Source: Tangfeifania diversioriginum
GTDB lineage: Bacteria; Bacteroidota; Bacteroidia; Bacteroidales; Prolixibacteraceae
Assembly (NCBI RefSeq): GCF_900141875.1
Contig: NZ_FQZE01000034.1
Span: 1 to 41,777 of the forward strand
DNA length: 41,777 nt
Direction of reading: 5' to 3'
The position numbers and the translations under genes are program-made. A model generated the notes under the pieces. The model did no database searches, was not told where the DNA came from, and was given only the letters and a program-made list of their open reading frames with translations. This document shows positions 34,992-41,777 of this stretch, in pieces (position 1 is the stretch's first letter; each line of letters starts with the position of its first letter).

Positions 34992-36005
34992 CTATAAAGA
35001 TTTCCTTTTAATGAATTCAAACGGACTTTTAATCCGTCGGAAATTGCCTGAAAGAATCATCTCGGCAGCTGTTCGCCCAATTTCATCATGGTTGGTTGAA
35101 ATGGTGGTTATTCCACCCTCCAAAATTTCTTTTACCGGATTGTCGTTATAGGCCACTATCCCCACATCGTGGCCCGGGATCCAGCCTTTTTCCTGTAAAA
35201 TTTTTATGAAACGGTATAAATCATCATCAGCAACAATTACATACGCCTCATCTTTTCTTAAATCCTTCTCTTTTAACTCATCAATAATTGAAAATTCAAG
35301 CTCATTCACCTGGCAAAAAATCTGAAATCCGCGCATAATGTATTTCGGGTAATACTGATTTTTAGGAAAAACAAGGTTCAGCTGGTTATATTTCCGGATG
35401 AGTTCAATCCCACAAGTCAGTGCTGTTTCAATATCTTTTTCGTATTCCTGATAAACTATCGGGTAATCTTTCAGGATATCGAGATTCCGGTCTATCAGAA
35501 GTATTTTTTCGCCCGGAATTTTTCTGATAACACCGGCAACATCGGCATTTTCGTCTTTAAAATGCGGCAAAATAACGTAATAATCATAATTGGATACATG
35601 GTTGAAAATAATTTTGGCAAACTGTTCCAAATCATAATTGTATATAAAAACGTCAACGCTGGCTTTACTCCCCAGAGTTTCAATGAAAGAATAGTAGAGA
35701 CTTCTCTTGTAGTTACTGAGTTTATTAAAAATCAATGCCACCTTGAGTTGCCTGCTCACATTGGTCTGATTTACATAATATCCTTTCCCGCGAACCGATG
35801 AGAGAATGCCTTTCTTTTTCAAAAAAACATACGCTTTCTCCACTGTATCGCGCGACAGCAATAACTCTTCGCTGGTTTCATTTATCGAAGGAATGCGCTG
35901 TCCCTGTTTAAAAATACCCGATTCAATATCAGAAATGACCAGATCAACGACCTGCTTGTATTTCGGAACTTCAGACTCATGATTTATCTTCAAATATTCA
36001 TTCAT
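34992..36005 (-). CDS. GntR-type regulator with LacI/periplasmic-binding-like sensor
   Basis: About 337-aa regulator. N-terminal GntR winged helix (KYKQVVDLVISDIESGIFKQGQRIPSINETSEELLLSRDTVEKAYVFLKKKG) followed by a type 1 periplasmic-binding fold (VALIFNKLSNYKRSLYYSFIE ... VGIVAYNDNPVKEILEGGITTIS), a sugar-sensing arrangement common in Bacteroidota. The frame is open to a TTG at 36080, but the ATG here begins the typical MNEYLKINHESE N-terminus and follows a TATTTTTG element. Divergent from the PQQ dehydrogenase, its likely target. Confidence 0.88.
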   Translation of the reverse strand: MNEYLKINHESEVPKYKQVVDLVISDIESGIFKQGQRIPSINETSEELLLSRDTVEKAYVFLKKKGILSSVRGKGYYVNQTNVSRQLKVALIFNKLSNYKRSLYYSFIETLGSKASVDVFIYNYDLEQFAKIIFNHVSNYDYYVILPHFKDENADVAGVIRKIPGEKILLIDRNLDILKDYPIVYQEYEKDIETALTCGIELIRKYNQLNLVFPKNQYYPKYIMRGFQIFCQVNELEFSIIDELKEKDLRKDEAYVIVADDDLYRFIKILQEKGWIPGHDVGIVAYNDNPVKEILEGGITTISTNHDEIGRTAAEMILSGNFRRIKSPFEFIKRKSL

Positions 36006-36023
36006 AATTTTTGCAATAGACAG

Positions 36024-36031
36024 CAAAAATA
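36024..36031 (-). promoter_or_regulatory. Candidate -7 element of the GntR-type gene
   Basis: TATTTTTG on the minus strand about 19 nt before the ATG. The -33 region has only a poor match to TTG. Confidence 0.4.
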
Positions 36032-36114
36032 AGAAACAGTTTTCAGTTAAACCAGCAGGAAATAACCGATACAGAAACAATCCGGTTTTTCTGAACTTTT
36101 TACCGGGTTACAAC

Positions 36115-36130
36115 GTTCATTTGACTGAAC
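36115..36130. promoter_or_regulatory. Candidate operator in the regulator/dehydrogenase divergent region
   Basis: GTTCATTTGACTGAAC, with perfect 5-bp arms GTTCA/TGAAC, lying 15 nt before the dehydrogenase ATG. Position fits a repressor site for the GntR-type protein; only one copy seen. Confidence 0.35.
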
Positions 36131-36145
36131 TTAAACATTAGTGCA

Positions 36146-37420
36146 ATGAAAAAATTAGCATACTTTGTTTTACTGACCTTGCTCGCTGTTTCGTGCGGGC
36201 AGGAAAATGCACCAGAAAATCACACGCTCCATCCCGACAACGACAACGGCGGACTGACATTACCCGAAGGATTCTCGGCGCTGGTAGTTGCCGACAACGT
36301 GGGCCGCGGCCGCCATATTGAAGTGAATGAAAACGGCGATATATACGTTTCGCTGCGCCAGAACGACGGCAACAGGGGAATTGCCTGTTTACGCGATACG
36401 TCGGGCAACGGAAAAGCAGATATTATTGAATATGCCGGAGAACATACAGGTACCGGTATCAAGCTCCACAACGGCTACCTCTATTTTGGTGCCGACAGTG
36501 CGGTGGTGAGGTACCCCATGCAGGAAGGTGAACTGAAACCCGGTAATTCGTGGGAACTTATTGCCCGCGGGTTTCCGCAGGAAGGCCAGCACGAAGCCAA
36601 ACCAATGGAATTCGACGGACAAGGCAACATGTATGTAACTATTGGCGCTCCTTCAAACGCTTGCATGGAACAGATGCGCACCAAAGGCTCGCCGGGAATG
36701 GATCCATGCCCCATTCTTGATTATGCCGGAGGAATTTGGAAGGTAGATGAAAACAGTTTAAACCAGCATTATTTGGAGGATGGCGAACGTTATGCAACAG
36801 GAATCAGGCATGCCGTGGCCACGCGGTGGAACAATCAGGTGGGTGAATTGTATGCCGTTCAGCATGGCCGGGATCAACTTCACCAATTTTTCCCGGAAAT
36901 GTACACCACCGAAGAGAGTGCCGAACTTCCGGCGGAGGAATTCTTCCTGGTAACTGAAGGTTCTGATTTTGGCTGGCCCTATTGCTACTACGACCATTTG
37001 CAGAACAGTAAAGTTCTTGCTCCCGAATATGGTGGAGACAAAACAATACAGGAACGATGCGAAAACAAAAAGCCCCCCATCATGGCCTTTCCTGGTCACA
37101 TGGCGCCCAACGATTTGTTGTTCTATACCGGAGGTATGTTTCCTGAAAAATATAAAAACGGGGCATTTATCGCTTTTCACGGATCGTGGAACCGGGCACC
37201 AGAACCACAGGAAGGATTTTTTGTGGTTTTCGTTCCATTTGATGGCGAAAACCCGTCGGGCGACTGGGAAGTTTTTGCCGACGGTTTTGCAGGCACAGAA
37301 CCAGTTAACAGCACAGGCGACGCGGAGTACAGGCCTTGTGGGCTGGCACAGGGCCCTGATGGTTCGCTCTATGTAGTGGACAGTAATAAAGGAAAAGTCT
37401 GGAGAATTATCCATTCATAA
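36146..37420 (+). CDS. PQQ-type sugar dehydrogenase (sorbosone dehydrogenase family), lipoprotein
   Basis: 424-aa exported beta-propeller. Signal and lipobox LLAVSC; the mature part begins LPEGFSALVVADNVGRGRHIEVNENGDIYVSL, the usual start of the GSDH/sorbosone dehydrogenase fold. HEAKPMEFDGQGNMYVTIGAPSNAC, YATGIRHAVATRWN, and the C-terminal RPCGLAQGPDGSLYVVDS are characteristic blades; His, Arg and Asp residues in them bind PQQ and calcium in family members. It would oxidise an aldose and pass electrons to the lipoprotein cytochrome c encoded 13 nt downstream. Confidence 0.9.
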   Translation: MKKLAYFVLLTLLAVSCGQENAPENHTLHPDNDNGGLTLPEGFSALVVADNVGRGRHIEVNENGDIYVSLRQNDGNRGIACLRDTSGNGKADIIEYAGEHTGTGIKLHNGYLYFGADSAVVRYPMQEGELKPGNSWELIARGFPQEGQHEAKPMEFDGQGNMYVTIGAPSNACMEQMRTKGSPGMDPCPILDYAGGIWKVDENSLNQHYLEDGERYATGIRHAVATRWNNQVGELYAVQHGRDQLHQFFPEMYTTEESAELPAEEFFLVTEGSDFGWPYCYYDHLQNSKVLAPEYGGDKTIQERCENKKPPIMAFPGHMAPNDLLFYTGGMFPEKYKNGAFIAFHGSWNRAPEPQEGFFVVFVPFDGENPSGDWEVFADGFAGTEPVNSTGDAEYRPCGLAQGPDGSLYVVDSNKGKVWRIIHS

Positions 37421-37433
37421 AATACCAAAAATA

Positions 37434-37910
37434 ATGAGAATCAACAAAATTGCCATTTTACTGCTGGCTGTTGCTTTAAGTGCCTGCGGCGGAAAGGGAA
37501 ACTCAGGCCAGCAACAATCAGAACCAACCAAACAAACCTCCGGAAATGCAGTGACTGAAACAAAATCAGCATCAGCCGACATGTCTAATCATCCCGGAAA
37601 AAAAGTGTACGATTCTGTTTGCCTGGCCTGTCACATGGCCGATGGTTCAGGCGTTCCGGGAATGCATCCTCCACTCATTGATACCGATTGGGTAACCGGC
37701 GATAAGGAACGTTTGATAAAAATTACCCTGGAAGGATTATCAGGAAAAATTGAAGTAAAAGGGGAAGTTTACAACAGCCTCATGCCTCCGCACTCCCATT
37801 TGTCGGACAAACAAATTGCCGATGTGCTGACTTACATACGGAAAAGTTTTGGCAACAACGCCTCCGAAGTGACCAAAGAAGAGGTGCAAAATGTACGGAA
37901 TGACTCTTGA
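37434..37910 (+). CDS. Lipoprotein cytochrome c
   Basis: 158-aa monohaem class I cytochrome c. Signal and lipobox ALSAC, then a Gln/Ser/Thr-rich linker, then the haem motif CLACH (about 63-67), and the axial Met in SLMPPHSHLSD; C-terminal helix QIADVLTYIRKSFGN. Membrane-anchored, expected to accept electrons from the PQQ dehydrogenase upstream. Convergent with purL, only 6 nt apart. Confidence 0.92.
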   Translation: MRINKIAILLLAVALSACGGKGNSGQQQSEPTKQTSGNAVTETKSASADMSNHPGKKVYDSVCLACHMADGSGVPGMHPPLIDTDWVTGDKERLIKITLEGLSGKIEVKGEVYNSLMPPHSHLSDKQIADVLTYIRKSFGNNASEVTKEEVQNVRNDS

Positions 37911-37916
37911 AAAATT

Positions 37917-40900
37917 TTATAATCTTTCAAAAATCCAATCCCGCGCATTCACAAATGCCTGAACCCACGGGGCAATCTCATCTTTTTTCCGGTCGATAGG
38001 ATAATTAGCCCACTGCCACGGCATGAATGCACGTTCAAGATGTGGCATCATCGCCAGGTGGCGGCCGTCTCTCGAGCAAATTGCTGCGGTTGAAAAATGT
38101 GAGCCGTTGGGATTTGCCGGGTATTCATCATGGCTGTATTTCATCGGAATGTGGTATTCCATTTCATTGAACGGCAGGTAAAATTTACCTTCGCCGTGCG
38201 CCACCCAAATTCCCAGTTTCATACCTTCCATGTTACCCAGCATCACCGACTGATTTTCCAGAATATCCACATTCAGGAATGCCGATTCAAATTTGTGCGA
38301 CTCGTTGTGTTCCATACGCGGTTTGATGCTGTGTTCCGGGTACACCAAATCGAGTTCCACCATGAGCTGGCAGCCGTTGCAAACGCCGAGACTAAGCGTG
38401 TCTTCACGCTTGTAAAAATTTTCGAGTGCAATGCGCGCTTTCTCGTTGTATTTAAATGCACCGGCCCAGCCTTTTGCCGAACCGAGCACATCGGAATTGG
38501 AAAAGCCGCCCACAAACACAATCATGTTGATGTCTTCCAGCGTTTCACGGCCTGCAATCAAATCGGTCATGTGCACATCTTTTACATCCATTCCGGCCAG
38601 ATGCATAGCGTAAGCCATTTCGCGGTCGCCGTTCACCCCTTTTTCGCGGATGATGGCAGCTTTAATTCCCGATTTTTCGCGACGGTCCATATTGATTCCA
38701 AAGTCGGCAGCGACGCCTGAAAACGCACGGAAATCATAATCAAGTTCATGTTTTTTGTAGTTTTTGAAACGTTCCAGCGCCAGTTCTTTTCCGCTCTGAT
38801 TTCGGTCGAGCAAATAAGAAGTTTTGAACCACAAATCGCGTAGCGAATCGATATCGAAATCGGTTTCATTTTCAGAATGAGATATTCTCACTTTCCGGTA
38901 AGGAACCGAATTGCCAAGCAAAATAAAACCAACTTCATTTTCTATCAGTTGTTCTTTTACTTTTTCATTATCAGCGCATTGAATAATGATCCCCGGGTTT
39001 TCGCTGAAAAGAATCTTCACGGCATCTGCTTCGTTGAAACCATCGAGGTTAACTTTCATTCCTCCTTTATTGCTACTGAAACAGAGTTCGAGCAAAGAGG
39101 TAATCAAACCTCCCGAACCAATATCGTGACCGGCCAGAATCAGCTCTTCTTCAATCAGGGTTTGAACAGTATTAAAAGCCGCAACAAATTTTTCAGGATT
39201 GGTCACATTGGGCGCTGTTTTACCAATTTGATTAATTGACTGTGCAAAAGCACTTCCGCCCAAAGCGCGTTCAGTAAAAGAAAAATCGATGAACAGAATC
39301 TCTTTCGATTCATCGTTTACCAACACCGGTTCCACAGTTTTTCGCACATCGGAAACTTCGCCCGAGGCAGAAATGATAACTGTTCCCGGTGCGTAAACCA
39401 CGTCGTCTTTGTATTTCTGGGTCATCGACATGGAATCTTTCCCGGTGGGAATATTTATTCCCAACGCGCAGGCAAAATCGCTGGCAGCTTCCACTGCGTG
39501 GTAAATCCGTGCATTCTCACCCGGATTTTTCGCCGGCCACATCCAGTTGGCACTTAACGAAATACTTCTAATTTTATCGGTTAAAGGCGCCCAGATTATA
39601 TTTGTCAACGCTTCTGCAATCGACAGAATTGAGCCGCTGGGTGCATCAACCAAACCTGCAACCGGCGCATGCCCGATTGAGGTGGCAATCCCCGCTTTCC
39701 CCTGATAATCGAGCGTGATAACGCCCACATTATTCAGCGGCAGATGCAATTTCCCGGCGCCCTGCTGTTTGGCAATCCGGCCGGTTACCGAGCGATCGAC
39801 TTTGTTGGTGAGCCAGTCTTTGCAAGCCACCGATTCCAGTTGAATTACATTTTCAACAAGCGAATTTATTTCCTCCGGATTGTATTGTAAATTCTCAAAA
39901 TCAGGATTTTCGGTTGTATCTTCCAAAACCGTTTTCGGCGGATTCCCAAACATGTAGCCCAACTGCCAGTCGATTGGTTTTTCGCCGGTTTTCGAGTTTT
40001 CGAAAGTAAACTGCATATCGCCGGTGGTCTCTCCAATTTCATACATCGGAGCCCGTTCCCGATCAGAAATGCGTTTCAGCAATTCCACATTTTCGGGTTT
40101 CATCACCAGCCCCATTCGCTCCTGCGATTCGTTCCCGATAATTTCTTTTTGAGAAAGCGTGGGATCGCCCACAGGAAGTTTTGCCGTATCAATTTTGCCG
40201 CCTGTGGTTTCCACCAGTTCCGACAGGCAGTTCAGGTGACCGCCAGCGCCGTGGTCGTGAATCGAAATAATTGGATTGTTATCCGATTCGCCCAGCGCGC
40301 GAATGGCATTGTACACCCGTTTTTGCATTTCAGGGTTGGCGCGTTGCACGGCGTTGAGTTCAATATGATTTTTAAACTCACCGGTGGCAACCGAAGAAAC
40401 AGCGCCCCCGCCCATTCCAATGCGGTAATTGTCGCCGCCCAGTAAAACAACACTGTCTCCTTTCCCCGGATCATCTTTCAGACTGTCTTTTTTATTGCCG
40501 TAGCCGATTCCGCCGGCCAGCATAATAACTTTGTCGTAACCGTATTTTTTGAACGACTCAAAATGCTCGAAAGTAAGCACTGAGCCTGCGATAAGTGGCT
40601 GTCCGAATTTGTTGCCGAAATCGCTGGCGCCGTTCGATGCTTTAATTAAAATTTCTTCAGGCGTCTGGTACAACCAGTCGCGCTCTTCGGTTGACTGCTC
40701 CCACGGGCGCTGGGCTTCGGTACGCGGGTAGGAAGTCATGTAAACGGCCGTTCCTGCCACCGGGAAACTGGCTTTTCCGCCGCCTATCCGGTCGCGGATT
40801 TCACCGCCGGTTCCGGTTGATGCCCCGTTAAAAGGCTCCACCGTTGTGGGAAAGTTATGGGTTTCAGCTTTCAAAGAGAGTACGGTTTCCACTTCTTTGA

Positions 40901-41603
40901 TTTCAAAAAAATCGGGATTATCCTGCGTTTTGGGTGCAAACTGCTGCGCCACCGGTCCCTGCACAAACGAACAATTATCTTTATAGGCCGAAACAATTTT
41001 ATTGAGATTTTCTTTCGAGGTCTTTTTAATCATCTGGAAAAGTGACGATTCCATCTCTTTCCCGTCGATGACAAACGTGCCGTTAAATATTTTGTGGCGG
41101 CAATGTTCCGAATTCACCTGGGCAAATCCGTAAACCTCGCTGTCGGTTAACGGCCGCCCCATCGCTTTCGACACCGAATTGAGGTAATCAATTTCTTCGG
41201 CGCTCAAAGCGAGTCCTTCCTGTTCATTGTATGCTGCAATGTCGTCAATTTCCAGAATTGGATCGGGCTGCTTATCGATTATAAAAATATGTTGGTCGAG
41301 GTTGTTATATATGGCCTGCAACATCGGATCAAACGCTGCATTTTCATTTTCAACCCCAACAAATTCCTCTATTCTAACAATCCCTTTGATGCCCATGTTT
41401 TGGGTGATTTCAACGGCATTGGTACTCCACGGCGTGAGCATCTCTTTGCGTGGGCCGACAAACCAACCCTCCAGCTTTTCCTGTTTCAGGAATCCGGCAC
41501 CGGAAAACAGCCAGGTTAATTTCTCAATGTCGTTCTGACTTAGCGGAAGAATGGCATCAACAGCGATTACAGTTTCGCCTGAAGTTTTAAAAAATTGAAT
41601 CAT
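37917..41603 (-). CDS. purL: Phosphoribosylformylglycinamidine synthase
   Basis: About 1228-aa large-type FGAM synthase (fourth step of purine synthesis): FGAR + glutamine + ATP to FGAM. N-terminal PurS-like domain, two AIRS-like ATP-binding domains (SLKAETHNFPTTVEPFNGASTGTGGEIRD; GKDSMSMT), and a C-terminal class I glutaminase domain with nucleophile Cys in LGVCNGCQLM and the His in AHGEGKF. The frame is open upstream to a TTG at 41642, but MIQFFKTSGETVIAV is the usual Bacteroidota start. Intact. Confidence 0.95.
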   Translation of the reverse strand: MIQFFKTSGETVIAVDAILPLSQNDIEKLTWLFSGAGFLKQEKLEGWFVGPRKEMLTPWSTNAVEITQNMGIKGIVRIEEFVGVENENAAFDPMLQAIYNNLDQHIFIIDKQPDPILEIDDIAAYNEQEGLALSAEEIDYLNSVSKAMGRPLTDSEVYGFAQVNSEHCRHKIFNGTFVIDGKEMESSLFQMIKKTSKENLNKIVSAYKDNCSFVQGPVAQQFAPKTQDNPDFFEIKEVETVLSLKAETHNFPTTVEPFNGASTGTGGEIRDRIGGGKASFPVAGTAVYMTSYPRTEAQRPWEQSTEERDWLYQTPEEILIKASNGASDFGNKFGQPLIAGSVLTFEHFESFKKYGYDKVIMLAGGIGYGNKKDSLKDDPGKGDSVVLLGGDNYRIGMGGGAVSSVATGEFKNHIELNAVQRANPEMQKRVYNAIRALGESDNNPIISIHDHGAGGHLNCLSELVETTGGKIDTAKLPVGDPTLSQKEIIGNESQERMGLVMKPENVELLKRISDRERAPMYEIGETTGDMQFTFENSKTGEKPIDWQLGYMFGNPPKTVLEDTTENPDFENLQYNPEEINSLVENVIQLESVACKDWLTNKVDRSVTGRIAKQQGAGKLHLPLNNVGVITLDYQGKAGIATSIGHAPVAGLVDAPSGSILSIAEALTNIIWAPLTDKIRSISLSANWMWPAKNPGENARIYHAVEAASDFACALGINIPTGKDSMSMTQKYKDDVVYAPGTVIISASGEVSDVRKTVEPVLVNDESKEILFIDFSFTERALGGSAFAQSINQIGKTAPNVTNPEKFVAAFNTVQTLIEEELILAGHDIGSGGLITSLLELCFSSNKGGMKVNLDGFNEADAVKILFSENPGIIIQCADNEKVKEQLIENEVGFILLGNSVPYRKVRISHSENETDFDIDSLRDLWFKTSYLLDRNQSGKELALERFKNYKKHELDYDFRAFSGVAADFGINMDRREKSGIKAAIIREKGVNGDREMAYAMHLAGMDVKDVHMTDLIAGRETLEDINMIVFVGGFSNSDVLGSAKGWAGAFKYNEKARIALENFYKREDTLSLGVCNGCQLMVELDLVYPEHSIKPRMEHNESHKFESAFLNVDILENQSVMLGNMEGMKLGIWVAHGEGKFYLPFNEMEYHIPMKYSHDEYPANPNGSHFSTAAICSRDGRHLAMMPHLERAFMPWQWANYPIDRKKDEIAPWVQAFVNARDWIFERL

Positions 41604-41777
41604 TTTGCAGCAGTTATTTTGGTAATGAACATGTAGTTCCAAATAATTAATTAATTATTTCTGTCTCCGACAGCGATTTAGATGAACTTTATTCATATTT
41701 TTAAAATTTATGAATAGTTCAGTCTCTCCAAAAGTGGCTTTTTCCTCTTATATAAATACATTAAGTTTGAGATGCCG
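41604..41777. other. AT-rich upstream region of purL
   Basis: Short AT-rich stretch with TTAATTAATTA runs. No clear promoter match and no gene seen to the window end; a purine riboswitch is not evident. Confidence 0.4.

Overview
The window comes from a Bacteroidota chromosome, most like the free-living Marinilabiliales/Prolixibacteraceae. Evidence: a short (289 aa) RpoD-type sigma factor, several promoters of the Bacteroidota form TTG-N19/20-TAnnTTTG, many short lipoproteins, AT-rich gaps, and a gene set (transcarboxylase subunits, GH130 with an AGE epimerase, Tat-exported Gfo/Idh/MocA proteins) typical of that group. I see no phage, integrase, IS transposase or CRISPR array. It looks like ordinary chromosome with several small anomalies.

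Layout. (1) 1-9.4 kb, minus strand: a patatin/BamA-type surface protein, a tRNA-like gene with an abnormal anticodon arm, and a drug-efflux operon (MarR/GbsR regulator, TolC, adaptor, RND pump, small beta-barrel). A shared GTTC-N10-GAAC element lies at the regulator promoter and before tolC. (2) 9.4-15.4 kb: a polytopic membrane protein, an AT-rich gap, then a transcarboxylase-like operon (12S-type carboxyltransferase, 63-aa protein, 5S-type plus biotin subunit) interrupted by a palindromic REP-like repeat, closed by a bidirectional terminator and a small lipoprotein. (3) 15.4-19.2 kb: a broken cupin gene, a divergent sigma factor, DoxX, a lipoprotein with three copies of an NPPHGxPGHRCDIPVGxPL motif, a DksA-type zinc finger and a DsrE protein. 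(4) 19.2-24.1 kb: methyltransferase, HelD-type helicase, MATE exporter, thioredoxin.

(5) 24.1-30.5 kb, minus strand: a sugar cluster. It holds a sodium:solute symporter, a GH130 mannosylglucose phosphorylase, a Gfo/Idh/MocA oxidoreductase, a lipoprotein, a cellobiose 2-epimerase-type AGE enzyme and a lipocalin. Together these can import mannobiose, epimerise it to mannosylglucose and phosphorolyse it to mannose 1-phosphate and glucose. An internal promoter and a perfect hairpin divide the cluster in two. (6) 30.6-41.7 kb: a TlpA-like oxidoreductase, a Tat-exported Gfo/Idh/MocA protein with a C45-type hydrolase, a GntR/LacI-type regulator, a PQQ-type sugar dehydrogenase with a lipoprotein cytochrome c, and PurL.

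No single large undescribed system is evident. The most unusual signals are the tRNA-like gene at 2295-2390, the efflux operator pair, the triplicated His/Cys motif, the chimeric cupin remnant, and the divergent primary-like sigma factor. All functions are inferred by reading the sequence; no database search was run.
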